Shown: in pieces, positions 18,250 to 28,780 of the stretch
Layout: the number at the start of each line of letters is the position of its first letter
Position numbering within the stretch: the stretch's first letter is position 1
Source: Tretioscincus oriximinensis
Lineage: Eukaryota > Chordata > Lepidosauria > Squamata > Gymnophthalmidae
Assembly (NCBI GenBank): GCA_022410635.1
Contig: JAJVDF010000124.1
Location: 841,090-905,089, forward strand
Reading direction: 5' to 3'
DNA: 64,000 bases
Position numbers and translations under genes: made by a program
Notes under the pieces: model-generated
Seen by the model: the letters and a program-made list of their open reading frames with translations, nothing else
The model's database searches: none
Told to the model about the DNA's origin: nothing

Positions 18250-19170
18250 TGGCAGCCCCCAGAGACCAGTGACAGGGCTTGGAACTTTGGAAGCCCCCTG
18301 AGACCAGTGACAGGGCTTGGAACTTTAGCAGCCCCCAAAGACCAGTGACAGGGCTTGGAACTTTGGCAGCCCCCTGAGACCAGTGACAGGGCTTGGAACT
18401 TTGGCAGCCCCCAGAGACCAGTAACAGGGCTTGGAACTTTAGCAGCCCCCAAAGACCAGTGACAGGGCTCGGAACTTTGGCAGCCCCCAGAGACCAATGA
18501 CAGGGCTTGGAACTTTGGCAGCCCCCAGAGACCAGTGACAGGGCTTGGAACTTTGGCAGCCCCCAGAGACCAGTGACAGGGCTCAGAACTTTGGCAGCAC
18601 CCAGAGACCCGTGACAGGGCTTGGAACTTTNNNNNNNNNNNNNNNNNNNNNNNNNNNNNNNNNNNNNNNNNNNNNNNNNNNNNNNNNNNNNNNNNNNNNN
18701 NNNNNNNNNNNNNNNNNNNNNNNNNNNNNNNNNNNNNNNNNNNNNNNNNNNNNNNNNNNNNNNNNNNNNNNNNNNNNNNNNNNNNNNNNNNNNNNNNNNN
18801 NNNNNNNNNNNNNNNNNNNNNNNNNNNNNNNNNNNNNNNNNNNNNNNNNNNNNNNNNNNNNNNNNNNNNNNNNNNNNNNNNNNNNNNNNNNNNNNNNNNN
18901 NNNNNNNNNNNNNNNNNNNNNNNNNNNNNNNNNNNNNNNNNNNNNNNNNNNNNNNNNNNNNNNNNNNNNNNNNNNNNNNNNNNNNNNNNNNNNNNNNNNN
19001 NNNNNNNNNNNNNNNNNNNNNNNNNNNNNNNNNNNNNNNNNNNNNNNNNNNNNNNNNNNNNNNNNNNNNNNNNNNNNNNNNNNNNNNNNNNNNNNNNNNN
19101 NNNNNNNNNNNNNNNNNNNNNNNNNGAGACCAGTGACAGGGCTTGGAACTTTGGCAGCCCCCAGAGACCA
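18250..19170 (+). repeat. 38-bp minisatellite, partly in an assembly gap
   Basis: Unit of 38 bp built on GGCAGCCCCCAGAGACCAGT then GACAGGGCTTGGAACTTT. Ten units are readable before 18630 and one or more after 19126. A run of 495 N (18631-19125) hides the middle. The unit is homologous to part of the flanking LINE RT frame. Confidence 0.9.
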
Positions 19171-19530
19171 GAGTCCTGGCTTGGAAACTGGCTAAAAGAC
19201 AGAAAATAGATGGAAGTAATAAATGGGCAGTTCACTGGGTGGAAAGATCTGAGAAGTGGAATACCCCAGGGTTCAGTACTGGGTTTCAGTACTGGAAGGG
19301 GAAGGAAGGAAAGGAAGAAAAAGGAAGGAGGGGATGAAAGAGAGGATGGAAGGAAAGGAAGTTGAAGAAGCAAAAAGAACGAAGGAGCGAAAGAAAGAAG
19401 TGGCAAGTGAAAGAGGAAATGGGAAGGGCAAGGGAGAGAGGGGGTGGATGGAGGCATGGATGGGAGCAAGGAGGAGGAAGGGCAAAAGCCCCTTGAATTA
19501 CCGTAACGCAATGGGCTCAGTCCACTAGTT
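19170..19530 (+). mobile_element. LINE reverse-transcriptase fragment with purine-rich tail, copy C
   Basis: Encodes a WLKDRK remnant, then VINGQFTGWKDLRSGIPQGS followed by VLG. GIPQGSVLG is the conserved RT motif 4 region of CR1-type LINEs. A purine-rich tail follows, ending ATTACCGTAACGCAATGGGC. Confidence 0.65.
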
Positions 19531-19827
19531 TATATATATTTGCCCGTTATGCAACCTGGATGAAAAGATCAGATTACTGTCAGGTTCTCTAAACCAATCA
19601 TCCGTCCATTTTTCTATGCTTTGGCATCCTTAGTAGAAATGCTTCTTGTTTGTGTTCCATTTATTTTACACTCTGGCTTCCTAGGGGTGGCAGTGCAGTC
19701 TAAGCAGCCCAAGCCAGGATTGTCTTCAAAATGCTTTTTTTGTCTGATGCACCTTTCTGGTGGCACCTGAAAGAAGGCACAGAAACAGGGAATTAGATCC
19801 CCACATCTAGGAAATCCAGGGGTCTTT

Positions 19828-19935
19828 CTCCACTGGGCCTTACTCTGGGCTATATCTCGGAATGGAAGCCTACACAAACTAGTGTAGACTAAGGCAGGCC
19901 CCTAATCTAGAATAAGGCTCAGAGGACAGGGCTAG
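19828..19935. mobile_element. Foldback MITE copy
   Basis: CCACTGGGCCTTACTCTGGG at the left and CTAGAATAAGGCTCAGAGGA at the right, with ACTAGTGTAGACTAAGGCAG inside. Confidence 0.45.
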
Positions 19936-20053
19936 AGTGGAGCAGGTAATTTAAGACGTTGTTTTTGTGCCTTCAGACTTTCCCAGTGTCAGTATCTTTT
20001 TCAATGATCCCTGCCATATTACTTATATGCCAAAGTATTTGGGCTTCAGTACT

Positions 20054-20600
20054 TCATAGAATCATAGAGTTGGAAGGGACCTCCAGGATCCTTACTCTGT
20101 GCAGGATTCCCTAAACGATTGCAGGCACTGTTTGAAAGTTTCCAGTAATAGAAAACTCACCACCTCCTGCGGCAACCTATTCCAATGGTTAATCACTCTT
20201 ACTATCAGAATTCTTTTTCCTGATATCTAATCTATATCTCCTTCCATGCAGTTTCATCTCGTTGCTTCTATTTTTTCCATGTGGCACTGAGAACAAAGTT
20301 GATCCCTCTGTTGAGTCCTTCAGGTATTGGCATGCAGCTATCAGCCTCCTCTTAGTCCTCTCTTTTGCAGACTAAATATTGGACATGGGTACCAGACCAC
20401 TCACCATCTTTGTATTGCTCTTTTATCAATATCCTTTTTTAAATTGGGGTGTCCAGAATTGAACACAGGATGAGGTCTGACCAAGGTAGAGAAGAGCGAA
20501 ATAATTACTTCTGTGGTTTTAATACATCCCAGGATTGTGTTTGCCTTTCTTGCAGCTGCTTCACACTTAATCAGGATTGATTTCTTTTAGGATTGACTCA
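20054..20600 (-). mobile_element. CR1 LINE 3' end
   Basis: Starts CATAGAATCATAGAGTTGGA, the complement of the CR1 ATTCTATG end. Continues through the CCTGATATCTAATCTATATC and GGGGTGTCCAGAATTGAACA blocks that recur at 42060-42460 and 51405-51765. Confidence 0.75.
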
Positions 20601-21470
20601 TTTGACTCCCTTTTGATCCAAGGAACTCTCAAGTCTCTTCTCCAGAATCACAATTCAAATTCAGCAGAACTTTAGCACTCAGTTTCTTATGGTTCCTTTC
20701 TCACAATCATATTATACTAGTGCTGGAAAAACCATAGCCTTAACTTTGTGGGTAAAGAGATGCCTATTTTTTAGGGTTCTGTTGTGGCTTGCCACATCTT
20801 TCTTCCCAAGCAGCAGGTGTCTTTTAATTTCACGACTGTAATTACTGTCTGAGTTGAACTTGGAGCCCAAGAAAATAAATTTTAATCATGGTCTCATTTC
20901 TCTGTCCTCTGTTTGCTATAAAAACATTCTTGCTCCACCTTCACCTTAATATAGCCAAGTCTTTCATAGACAAGTCTACTTCTCCAGATGCTTCAGATGT
21001 ATCTGAAGCAGACCCATGAAATATGTCGTATGCTGCCAAGCTTTTTCATGTTAGTCTGCAAAGTGCTATAAGACCTCTTCCGAGATACTGAGAATAGGCA
21101 GAATCCCCAGTTCTTGATCAGCCTTCTTCCTACCAAGCAGTTCCTCCATCCCCTCTGGATTCAGCTTCAACCTATTCCCCCACATCCAGTTCACCAGAGC
21201 CTTCTGTCTCCCTAGCATCTGATGACATAGGCCCAGTCATGCTTTTCAGAAAATTCCCTATTCCATACCGTCTGCAAGGACATAGTGGTGCAACATACTA
21301 GGTACATTGTGACAGCTCCCTAGAATGCAATACTGGTAGAACACATGGATCTGCTTCATCAGATGCTAGCAAGGAGGGTCTTGTAGCACCTGAGATACTA
21401 ACAAGATAAAGGTAGGCAGCATGAGACGAATCTACTTCTTCAGAAGCTAGGGAACAATTGCCTAAGGAGA
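20600..21470. other. Intergenic DNA with degraded dispersed repeats
   Basis: Contains partial copies (about 20960-21110 and 21330-21460) of the ACTTGTCTACGAAAGCTC...CTACAAGAC family. The rest is not recognised. Confidence 0.35.
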
Positions 21471-21474
21471 CTCG

Positions 21475-21775
21475 TCTAGGGAAGCTTGGATAGCTTCAAG
21501 ACAGGACTAGATAGGTTTATGGACACCAAGGGTATAAATGGATACTAGGATGGATGCCTGGATGTTGCCTCCGGGATGGAGCAACAGGCAGGACTCCTGA
21601 AATACCATTTGCATGAAATACCATTTGAAATACCAGTCATGAAGAGGAGCATATTTTGCTTTCCTCTGTTGTTCAGACTGCCCAGGTGCATCTGGTAGGC
21701 CTCTGTGTGAGACAGAATGCGGGACTTGATGGGTTCTGGCCTGATCCAGTATGGCTCTTCTTATGTTCTTATGTA
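21475..21775 (+). mobile_element. CR1-type LINE 3' end
   Basis: Reads AGCTTCAAGACAGGACTAGA into GATGCCTGGATGTTGCCTCC and ends TGGCTCTTCTTATGTTCTTA, with the octamer tail. Confidence 0.65.
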
Positions 21776-22084
21776 AGCTCATGTTTCCCAATGAGGGAAG
21801 CTCCCGGAATGAAAATCTCGAGCAGCCTGAGTTTATTTCGCGCATGTGGGGGTTTTGTGGCATCACTTCCTGGGCAGGACAGGAAGTGATGGCACTCCAG
21901 GCACCATTTCCCGGAAGCAAATAGCGGAATTGACATCAAAATGTCCCCGCTAAAACGGCAGTGCGCAGGGTGAGGCAAATTTTCTCAGACCTCCCTCTCC
22001 ACGATCTCGTATTACGTGCACGGGGATGTTATATTGGAGACTGCACAATATTCTCATACAGCTCACAAGACTGATGCTGCTGAC

Positions 22085-22339
22085 CTTTTTCTTATAAGTC
22101 CCTGAGGTGCGACAAGCCCCCTTGCTAGAATGAATATCTATCTATCAATCGATCGATCAATAGATTGATCAATCGACTGATAGCTATCTCTACTCATCCA
22201 CCAACCATAGATTTGCCTACGAAAGGTCACGCTGCCTACCTTTTTCTTGCTAATCTCTACGGTGCTACAAGACCCCCCTTGCTAGAATACCTACCTACCT
22301 ATCCATCCACAGTTCCATAGCTTCTAAAGAAGTAGACTT
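22085..22339. repeat. Dispersed repeat split by an LTR; contains ATCT/ATCG tetranucleotide run
   Basis: Two half-copies of the CTACGAAAGGTCACGCTGCC / TGCTACAAGACCCCCCTTGC family, with an imperfect (ATCT)n-(ATCG)n run near 22133-22190. The family sequence ...GAAGTAGACTT continues at 23078 as GTCTGTGAAAGCTCACGC, on the far side of the LTR. Confidence 0.5.
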
Positions 22340-23077
22340 TGTGGCGACCCCTACCTGAGGGCCCTACTATTCGATGACTCTCACAGTCAGGGGTGCCACA
22401 ATATCCACCCTGTTGCCCAAGCCAGCACCCACGACTGCTTGCAGCAATAGTACTATCCTCAGGCCTACACAAGGCCTCAGAGTTTACCTCAGGATGAGGG
22501 CTTTATTCACAGCCCCCACCAGTAGCGTGCTTAATTTTGTGGTTACAGAAGTAAAGAAAGAGAGAGATGTTTGAAATGAAACAAATAACAAGTTTATTAT
22601 TTACAAACAAGGAATAGAAGAAAGATTAGAATAATAAAGCTTCGGCTTTTATCAAGTAAGCCTGACTCAAGCACACGCACACCAAGCAAGTGCAACATTA
22701 GTTTCCAGATCCTTAAAGAGACAGGCCCTGTGTCACTTTACTTGTTCCAGCCCCAAGTCAAGCCTTAGCTTTGACTCCTTCAGGCCACCATACACTTCCA
22801 CCCCCTCCCTCTGAGGCAGATCAGAAGTGGACCCCTCTGCCAACTTGCTACACCACAAGTCCCCGACAGAAAGGCCTCTAGCCCTGGTCAGCTTCCCTTT
22901 TAACTGCTCACCAGCTGGCTACTCGAGGCCCCATTGGCTGGCTCTTCCAGCCATGCCCCCTCCCAAACAGGGAACCAGGAAGCCACGCCCCTGTCCAGGC
23001 CTGCTCTTCCCCCCTCCCTCTGGGATATCTGCTAAGTTTATAAAAGAAACACAAACCTCAAAATGGAGGACGCCACA
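22340..23077 (-). mobile_element. Solo LTR of an LTR retroelement, 738 bp
   Basis: Termini TGTGGCG...CGCCACA, flanked by an exact 5-bp target duplication GACTT (22335-22339 and 23078-23082). The minus strand is probably sense: TTTATAAAC near 23035-23045 (TATA) and AATAAA near 22590-22600. No internal gag-pol remains in the window. The host sequence reads straight through when the element is removed. Confidence 0.8.
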
Positions 23078-23099
23078 GACTTGTCTGTGAAAGCTCACG

Positions 23100-23900
23100 C
23101 ATGGAGATTTCTTTGAAACATAAGAGGATCTTTCGTTCTTTTCACTTTCTGCCATAAGAAAGTGGAAATAAAAAAAATTCTGGGGCTGCCTGACTAGCCA
23201 CTTTTTACTTCCTAACTCACCTTTCCAGGGTTTTTGTGGAAGCCATTAAGGCGCAACCTTGAAGCAAAGTCAAGCAAAATTGCCAGCCGTTAGGTCTGAA
23301 TGTGTCAGTGAGTACTCAGGCGAACGCCCGTAAGGTCAGAAGTTTAAACATTCTCCGAGCAAAGATCTTCTCTTGTGTGCACGGATCCTGTTCCCCTGTG
23401 TGCACACAGTGCAAAGTCTCTATCACTTGTACGCACCTCACCCTTTAGTGCTTTATGTTTAGTCCAGCAGAACCTTCTTTACAGAGCCCAGCACATTTTG
23501 ACTCTTAGCTAATTTAGCTATGGAATGAGTCCATCTGTTTCAGATTCTCTTTTAAGCAGAGACTTTAAACATTCTGTACAAGGTACAGTACATCTTTTCC
23601 TCATTAGCTGTCCCCCCCCCCTCTCTCTCACACCATCCTGTACTATGGGGAATAGCTTCTTGCTTCTCATCGATTTGCAGTGGATAACGGATATACATCG
23701 ACGGCACTCGAGCCAACTATTTCTGTCCAGGGAAAATGAAGAAATACTAGGCTCTCGGCCCATTTGAACTCTATGATATTGGCCAGTATCCGAATACCTG
23801 TTGCATCTGGGTGTGTTTGTGTTAAAGGTCCAAAGCTACATTTCAGATTTCATCTTTCAGACGCTGGTGCAGTCTGAGAAAAGCCCCAGGCCATGTAAAC
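23100..23900. other. Intergenic unique-looking DNA
   Basis: High-complexity sequence (for example 23170-23500 and 23510-23760) with no repeat or gene I recognise; possibly conserved noncoding. Confidence 0.3.
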
Positions 23901-23939
23901 CTGCTCTGTGATTCAGATGCAAAGGTTAAGGCCCCTTAG

Positions 23940-24150
23940 GAAACCAGTAGTGGTTAAAGTGTCAGTCTCTTATCTGGTAAACTCCCGGTTCGATTCTGCC
24001 CTCCTGCATAAAGCCAGCTGGCTGGCCCTGGGCTGGTCACAGTTCTCCAGAGCTCTCTCAGCCTCACCTGCGTCACATCTGCTAAGAGAAGCCAGAAGCG
24101 TTTTGATTTCCTTTGTGTTGAGAAAAGCAGGGTATAAAAGCAAGCTCTCC
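23940..24150 (+). mobile_element. Sauria-type SINE
   Basis: Head ACCAGTAGTGGTTAAAGTGT with B box GGTTCGATTC. Body CCAGCTGGCTGGCCCTGGGC and end GAGAAAAGCAGGGTATAAAA. Confidence 0.65.
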
Positions 24151-24164
24151 TTCTTTCTGTACCA

Positions 24165-24260
24165 GGCTTTGTTTTGGGTTATCACTTGGAATAGAGGCCT
24201 GCCATAGCCTGCACTGGCATGTGTATGGGAGGGCCCCATCCCAAGACATAGCCATAGTGC
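24165..24260. mobile_element. Foldback MITE fragment
   Basis: GGCCTGCCATAGCCTGCACT and GGCATGTGTATGG match the family core. Confidence 0.4.
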
Positions 24261-24714
24261 AGGAAAGGCCTAAGACAGAAAGCCTATCGCAGGGTTTCTG
24301 CATAAAAACTGGGATAGATGCTTTAGGCAGCGGAACTTTCCCTCTTTTCCATAGGCAGTAAAGGTGCACAGCTCTAGCCTGGTGTTATGTGGGAACCGTA
24401 GTATATTGTAGCAACCCAGGTTTTTCTACGCTGGGGCTGTGTTCTCACGGGGGTGAAAGAAGCGGTTTTGAGATCTGGGAAAAGAATTCAATCCCCTCCG
24501 CCAATTTCTTCCGTTTCCTGCTCTCTTTCAGCTCCCTTTCATCATCTGCACAAGATCTGCATTGGCTTCTAGAATTAACGGCTGCAAAAGTTGGGTAATC
24601 TGCTGACAATACTCTTCCTGGGCTCTGCTCCGTCCCGCCCTTTTTGTTTTGCCAAATGTGCCTGAGTTTTACTCAAATCCATAATTACAAAAAATACAAA
24701 AAACCATTTAAAAA

Positions 24715-24990
24715 CCACTGTTGCCTCCTCAGTGGTGAGAACAAAATGGAGACACAGTGGCAGTGCATGACATTTGCACAGAGGCACTCCTGCTACTGGC
24801 ATGGGTAGCCTGAAATGGGAAAAACTGCACCTGTGTAGCTTGAGGGCGAACTCCCTTCAGGTGATGTGTGGCTTTGTGAATGACACATTGCCAAAGAGCT
24901 CCCCCTATGGACTGTAGGGGAACTGCGGGCACCAGTGCAAAGCCACACAGCTTTCACTCCCGTTTTTTCCCCTAGTGAGAATGCAGCCTA
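24715..24990. repeat. Dispersed repeat, paralogue of 48440-48660
   Basis: Both contain AAGCCACACAGCTTTC/AACCACACAGCTTTCGCACC and CCGTTTTTTCCCCTAGTGAG-like ends. Class unknown. Confidence 0.4.
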
Positions 24991-25087
24991 TCTCATTCTA
25001 GATCACAGTAAGGAGATGGAGCAGAAAGGCTAAAGAAGACAGCCCTGCTCCTGGGCTAGGAACAGGAGTGCTTCTGCATTCCCCTAG

Positions 25088-25270
25088 GCTGACCAGATGA
25101 TCCCTTTGGGGGGGGGGGGATCCAGTTTTGAGGTGCCTCCTGGTTTTTGCTGAGGAAAAAAAAATGGAAAAAAATCTTTTTTTGCAAAACAAATTCCTCA
25201 GCAAAAACTGGAAGGCACCNCAAAACTGGGTTTCCACCTCCCCCCAAAAAGGGGTCATCTGGTCAGCCTA
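25088..25270. mobile_element. Foldback element, GCTGACCAGATGA...GGTCATCTGGTCAGC family
   Basis: Nearly the whole element is an inverted repeat. GGCTGACCAGATGATCCCTT pairs with AAGGGGTCATCTGGTCAGCC, and CAGTTTTGAGGTGCCTCCTG and TTTTTGCTGAGG pair with the right arm. One N at 25220. Shares its termini with 16905-17395 and 58210-58480. Confidence 0.6.
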
Positions 25271-25784
25271 CTAGAAGGTAAGAGGCCATTCCCTGAAGGT
25301 GAGAAAAAGCCCTAAATTACAAAAAGATATATGTGTCAACAATGGAGGAAGCAGCTCCCATACAGTCCAGAAAGCAACATCTCTGCGTAACTGATCCGTA
25401 ACTGAACCGTAGCCAGAATTGGTTTTTGTTGCGTTGTTAATTGCATTTTTTACACCAATCTGTCTCCCCTGTCCCCAGATGTTGGACAGACGCTGCTGGG
25501 GGACTCAGCGTCATATCTTGCTGGGGATGCAAGAGATGCAGTTGAAGGTAACAGCTGCTGACAGAGTAGCGTCTCTTTTAGGTCAGGGAGGGAACAAGGG
25601 AGGGAGAGAGGAGGCACTAGGAAAGATAACCCTTGCGGAGCCAGGGACCAATCCAGTTTATGGCCTTCCTTATCCTTAGCTGAGATACTTCGGCCATACT
25701 CAAAGCCTAATAGAGAGTAGAGTTGCCATCGGGTAGTAATGGACCATCCTCAACAATGTATAGGTAGAGGCTAAGAGAAATGAA

Positions 25785-26065
25785 GAAGGAGAAGAATCTG
25801 GTTTTTATACCCCACCCTTCTCACATGAAAGGACTCAGAATGGCTTATGACATTAATTTTTACCTGAAAATTTACAGCTTTTCTGTCTTTCCCACTAGAT
25901 TAGTGGTGGTACTCGTAAATCTACTTGAAATGTAGATTTAAAATCTACTTTCTTCCGAGCAGTTGATTGAAGCTGAGGTTGGTAGAGGGCCCCTCTCCAC
26001 GGCCAACACAGGGCTTCAAGATCAGATCTCTCACATGAGAGACCATCTGTTGGTTTCTGAGTCAT
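25785..26065 (-). mobile_element. tRNA-derived SINE (minus)
   Basis: Starts AAGGAGAAGAATCTGGTTTT and includes TCTCACATGAAAGGACTCAG and GGGCTTCAAGATCAGATCTC, complementing the SINE tail, body and head. Confidence 0.55.
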
Positions 26066-26224
26066 TGTGCCTGAACCAGGTAATATTTGTCAGATGCTAA
26101 ACTGTAGGCAACAAAGAGCATATTCATAGCAAAAAAGATACTGTGGAACTGGAAAAAGGTGCAAAAAGGATCTGGAGCGCTTCCCATTTGAATTCAGGAT
26201 GCAACATCAGGTCTCCTCTGGCAT

Positions 26225-27142
26225 TTCAGAGATAGAGATAGGATTCAAAAAGATCTAGACAAACTTGAACAATGGGCTGAAACTAACAGAATGGTATTTA
26301 ACAGAGAGAAATGCAAGATCCTACATCTGGGCAAAAATAATGAAAACAGCACGTATAGAATGGGAGGAATATGTCTGAGCAGCAGCACAGGTGAGAAGGA
26401 CCTGGGTGTTTTAGTAGATCACAGATTAAACATGAGTCAACAGTGTGAAGCAGCTGCGAAAAAGGCAAACACAATCCTGGGATGTATCAAGAGGGGCGTA
26501 GAATCTCGCTCACGTGAAGTAATTATTCCTCTCTACAGTACTTTGGTACGACCGCACTTGGAATACTGTGTTCAGTTCTGGGGGCCCCAATTTAAAAAGG
26601 ACATTGATAAACTAGAGCAAGTACAAAAGAGAGTTACAAGGATGGTGAGTGGTCTGGAAACCATGTCCTATGAGGAACGGTTAAAGGATCTAGGGATGTT
26701 TAGTCTGCNAAAAGAGAGTTACAAGGATGGTGAGTGGTCTGGAAACCATGTCCTATGAGGAACGGTTAAAGGATCTAGGGATGTTTAGTCTGCAAAAGAG
26801 AAGACTGAGAGGAGACTTGATAGCTGTCTACAAATATTTGAAGGGCTGTCACAGAGCAGAGGGATCAACATTGTTCTCATTAGCACATGGAAGGACTAGA
26901 AACAATGGAATGAAACTGCAAGGGAGTAGATTTAGATTAGATATCAGAAAAAACTTTCTAACAGTCAGGGTGATAAATCAGTGGAACAGTTTGCCACAGG
27001 GGGTGGTGGGTTTGCCTTCCCTGGAAGTTTACAAACAGAGACTGGACAGTCATCTGTCTGGGATGGTTTAATGAATCCTGCATCGAGCAGAGGATTGGAC
27101 CCGATGACCCTGGAGGTCCCTTCCGACTCTATGATTCTATGA
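26225..27142 (+). mobile_element. CR1 LINE, 3' part of ORF2 and 3' end
   Basis: Reverse-transcriptase C-terminal region in frame from about 26291 to 27071 (VRPHLEYCVQFWGPQFKKDI is typical of CR1). Ends CTATGATTCTATGAT. The frame is disturbed only by an 84-bp exact duplication around the N at 26709, which looks like an assembly artefact. Removing one copy leaves an uninterrupted frame, so this is a fairly young copy. Confidence 0.8.
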
Positions 27143-27289
27143 TCTGCTTGAAAAGTTGAAAATAATATCCCTGTGTTGGATAAGGTTTGAGGGGCAGTTT
27201 GGTGAATTGGTTAGAGTGCTGGACTCCTATCTGACCATCTCCCAATTTGATTCTACACAGCACTAGAACCAAGAGTCTCTCTTTGAAGC

Positions 27290-27640
27290 TGGACAGGAGA
27301 ATTGGGATAGAGAAGGGAAAAATTTGTTTTTACCCAGAGGATCATTGATCTATGGATTTTACTTCCAGAGAAGGTAGCGGTAGTTAGCAGCCAATTCATG
27401 AAAACCAAACGTATCAGTAGCTATTAGAATGGATATCATGAAACTGCCTCTGGGATGGAGCAACGGGCTGGATTCCTGAAAAACCCTTTGCAAGAGGTTG
27501 AGAAGATGTGGAGGTTACACCTGCTGCTGCTTGAGATGACCAGGAGCAGCTGGGTGTGCACTGTGTGAGCCCAAATACCAGGCTAGAACAGATGGGCTAC
27601 GGCCCCCATTCAGTAGGGTTTCTCTTATATTCCTAAAGGT
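27290..27640 (+). mobile_element. CR1-type LINE 3' end
   Basis: Reads CCCAGAGGATCATTGATCTA, then CTCTGGGATGGAGCAACGGG, and ends CAGTAGGGTTTCTCTTATAT. A SINE head fragment (GGTTAGAGTGCTGGACTCC) precedes it at 27188-27260. Confidence 0.55.
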
Positions 27641-28060
27641 GGAATTAGTCTGTTGTGTTACAGTAATGTAATGGGTTCTAGTCCCTCCTCCCCCTTACTC
27701 CCAACTGCCTCCCGTCCCCCTTTCTCTTGCTGCTCCTTTGTTCCTTTCCTTCTTTGATTTCTTTTGCTTCCTTCTTGCTTTTCTTCTTTATTTTTTCTTC
27801 TTCATTTTCCTTCCCTGCCTCCCATCTTTCCTCCTCCCTTTGTTTTTCCTTTCCCTTCCCACACTAGTCCCAGTACTGAATCCTGGNGTATTCCACTTCT
27901 CATATCTTTCCACCCAGAGAACTGTCCATTTATTACTTCCCTTTGTTTTCTGTCATTTAGCCACTTTCCAACCCAGGACTCTGGTCTCTGGAGGCTGCCC
28001 AAGTTCCGAGCCCTATCATTGAACGTTATACCTCGAAACGTTGAGCTCTCCCACACACCT
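27640..28060 (-). mobile_element. LINE reverse-transcriptase fragment with purine-rich tail, copy B (inverted)
   Basis: Reverse complement of the 17885-18248 family. The minus strand encodes NLGSLQRPESWVGKWLNDRK and VINGQFSGWKDMRSG, then a decayed GSVLG motif. One N at 27887. The LGSLQRPESW stretch is the single-copy source of the 38-bp unit amplified at 18250-19170. Confidence 0.65.
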
Positions 28061-28640
28061 TTTATTATCTACGGTATTGGATGCATCTGGGACCATAACT
28101 CTGCCTACCAGTTTGCTTTCGAAATGTTTCCTAAGGCAGCTTCCCAGGAGTTCAACCTTACAAGTTCACAAAGGAACTCCCGAGGGGACCTTGTCTCTCT
28201 TGTCCCTGTGCAATATCAGCTTATCAAAAAATGAAGCTGATATTATTTGCCTGTCATAAAGATTTGGATCAAGAGGCAAACTGGGATGTCTAATTGTGAT
28301 TCCTGTAGATGCTGTGAGAATTATGGTCTAAGCAGTGGGGACCCCAATGCAGAAACATTGTAATGGACTCTCCCTTTGGGAACCTGGGGGATGTGAGGAC
28401 AACAGGGGAGGAGACAAGATTTTGCAGTGTTTGAAAGAGTCCATCTCTCTCTCTCTCTCGTCTGTCACTCCATTTCATCTTGACACTGATTATTATTTGT
28501 TGCTCTATCTTTGTTGCTATTGTTGTGTTAACTTGGTGGAATTCACTTCTCCCTGTAAGCATACATGGGAAGGGGTTTGGCTGCGATTTTCTCAGCTGGC
28601 TGACTCGAAGAATGGAAACCAGATCTTGTCCCCTGGCAGA
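28061..28640. other. Upstream region of PSMB11
   Basis: No repeat recognised. A perfect 11-bp hairpin lies at 28212-28244 and a short CT run at 28443-28460. Confidence 0.4.
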
Positions 28641-28643
28641 TGT

Positions 28644-28780
28644 CTTAAAAGCCTTCTGACAGCCCCGCCCCGCGTCCCATGAAGCGCAGCCGGATCCCTT
28701 AAGCAGCTCTTTTCCACCAGCTCAGATTCTCTTCTTCCATCTATTTGTCTAAGAAGGATTCCTCCTAAACTTTGTTCCAA
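28644..28780 (+). promoter_or_regulatory. PSMB11: PSMB11 proximal promoter with GC box and FOXN1-type core
   Basis: CCCCGCCCC (GC box) lies at 28663-28671. It runs into GCGTC at 28672-28676, the complement of the FOXN1 core GACGC, about 105 bp before the ATG. A weak TTAAAAG TATA-like string lies near 28645-28651. FOXN1 activation of mammalian PSMB11 through a proximal site is established; a short core like this can occur by chance, so function here is inferred. Confidence 0.4.

Noticed and set aside
18117..19511. 464-codon minus frame with a long run of unknown residues
   Set aside because: Spans the 38-bp minisatellite and the 495-base gap; 38 is not a multiple of three, and the frame stays open only by the lack of stops in the unit and the Ns.
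26291..27071. Cellular gene in the CR1 frame
   Set aside because: The protein is the C-terminal part of a CR1 reverse transcriptase and ends in the CR1 3' terminus.
28772..28780. Upstream in-frame TTG as the PSMB11 start
   Set aside because: The ATG at 28781 gives the family N-terminus MALQDV; non-ATG initiation is not needed.
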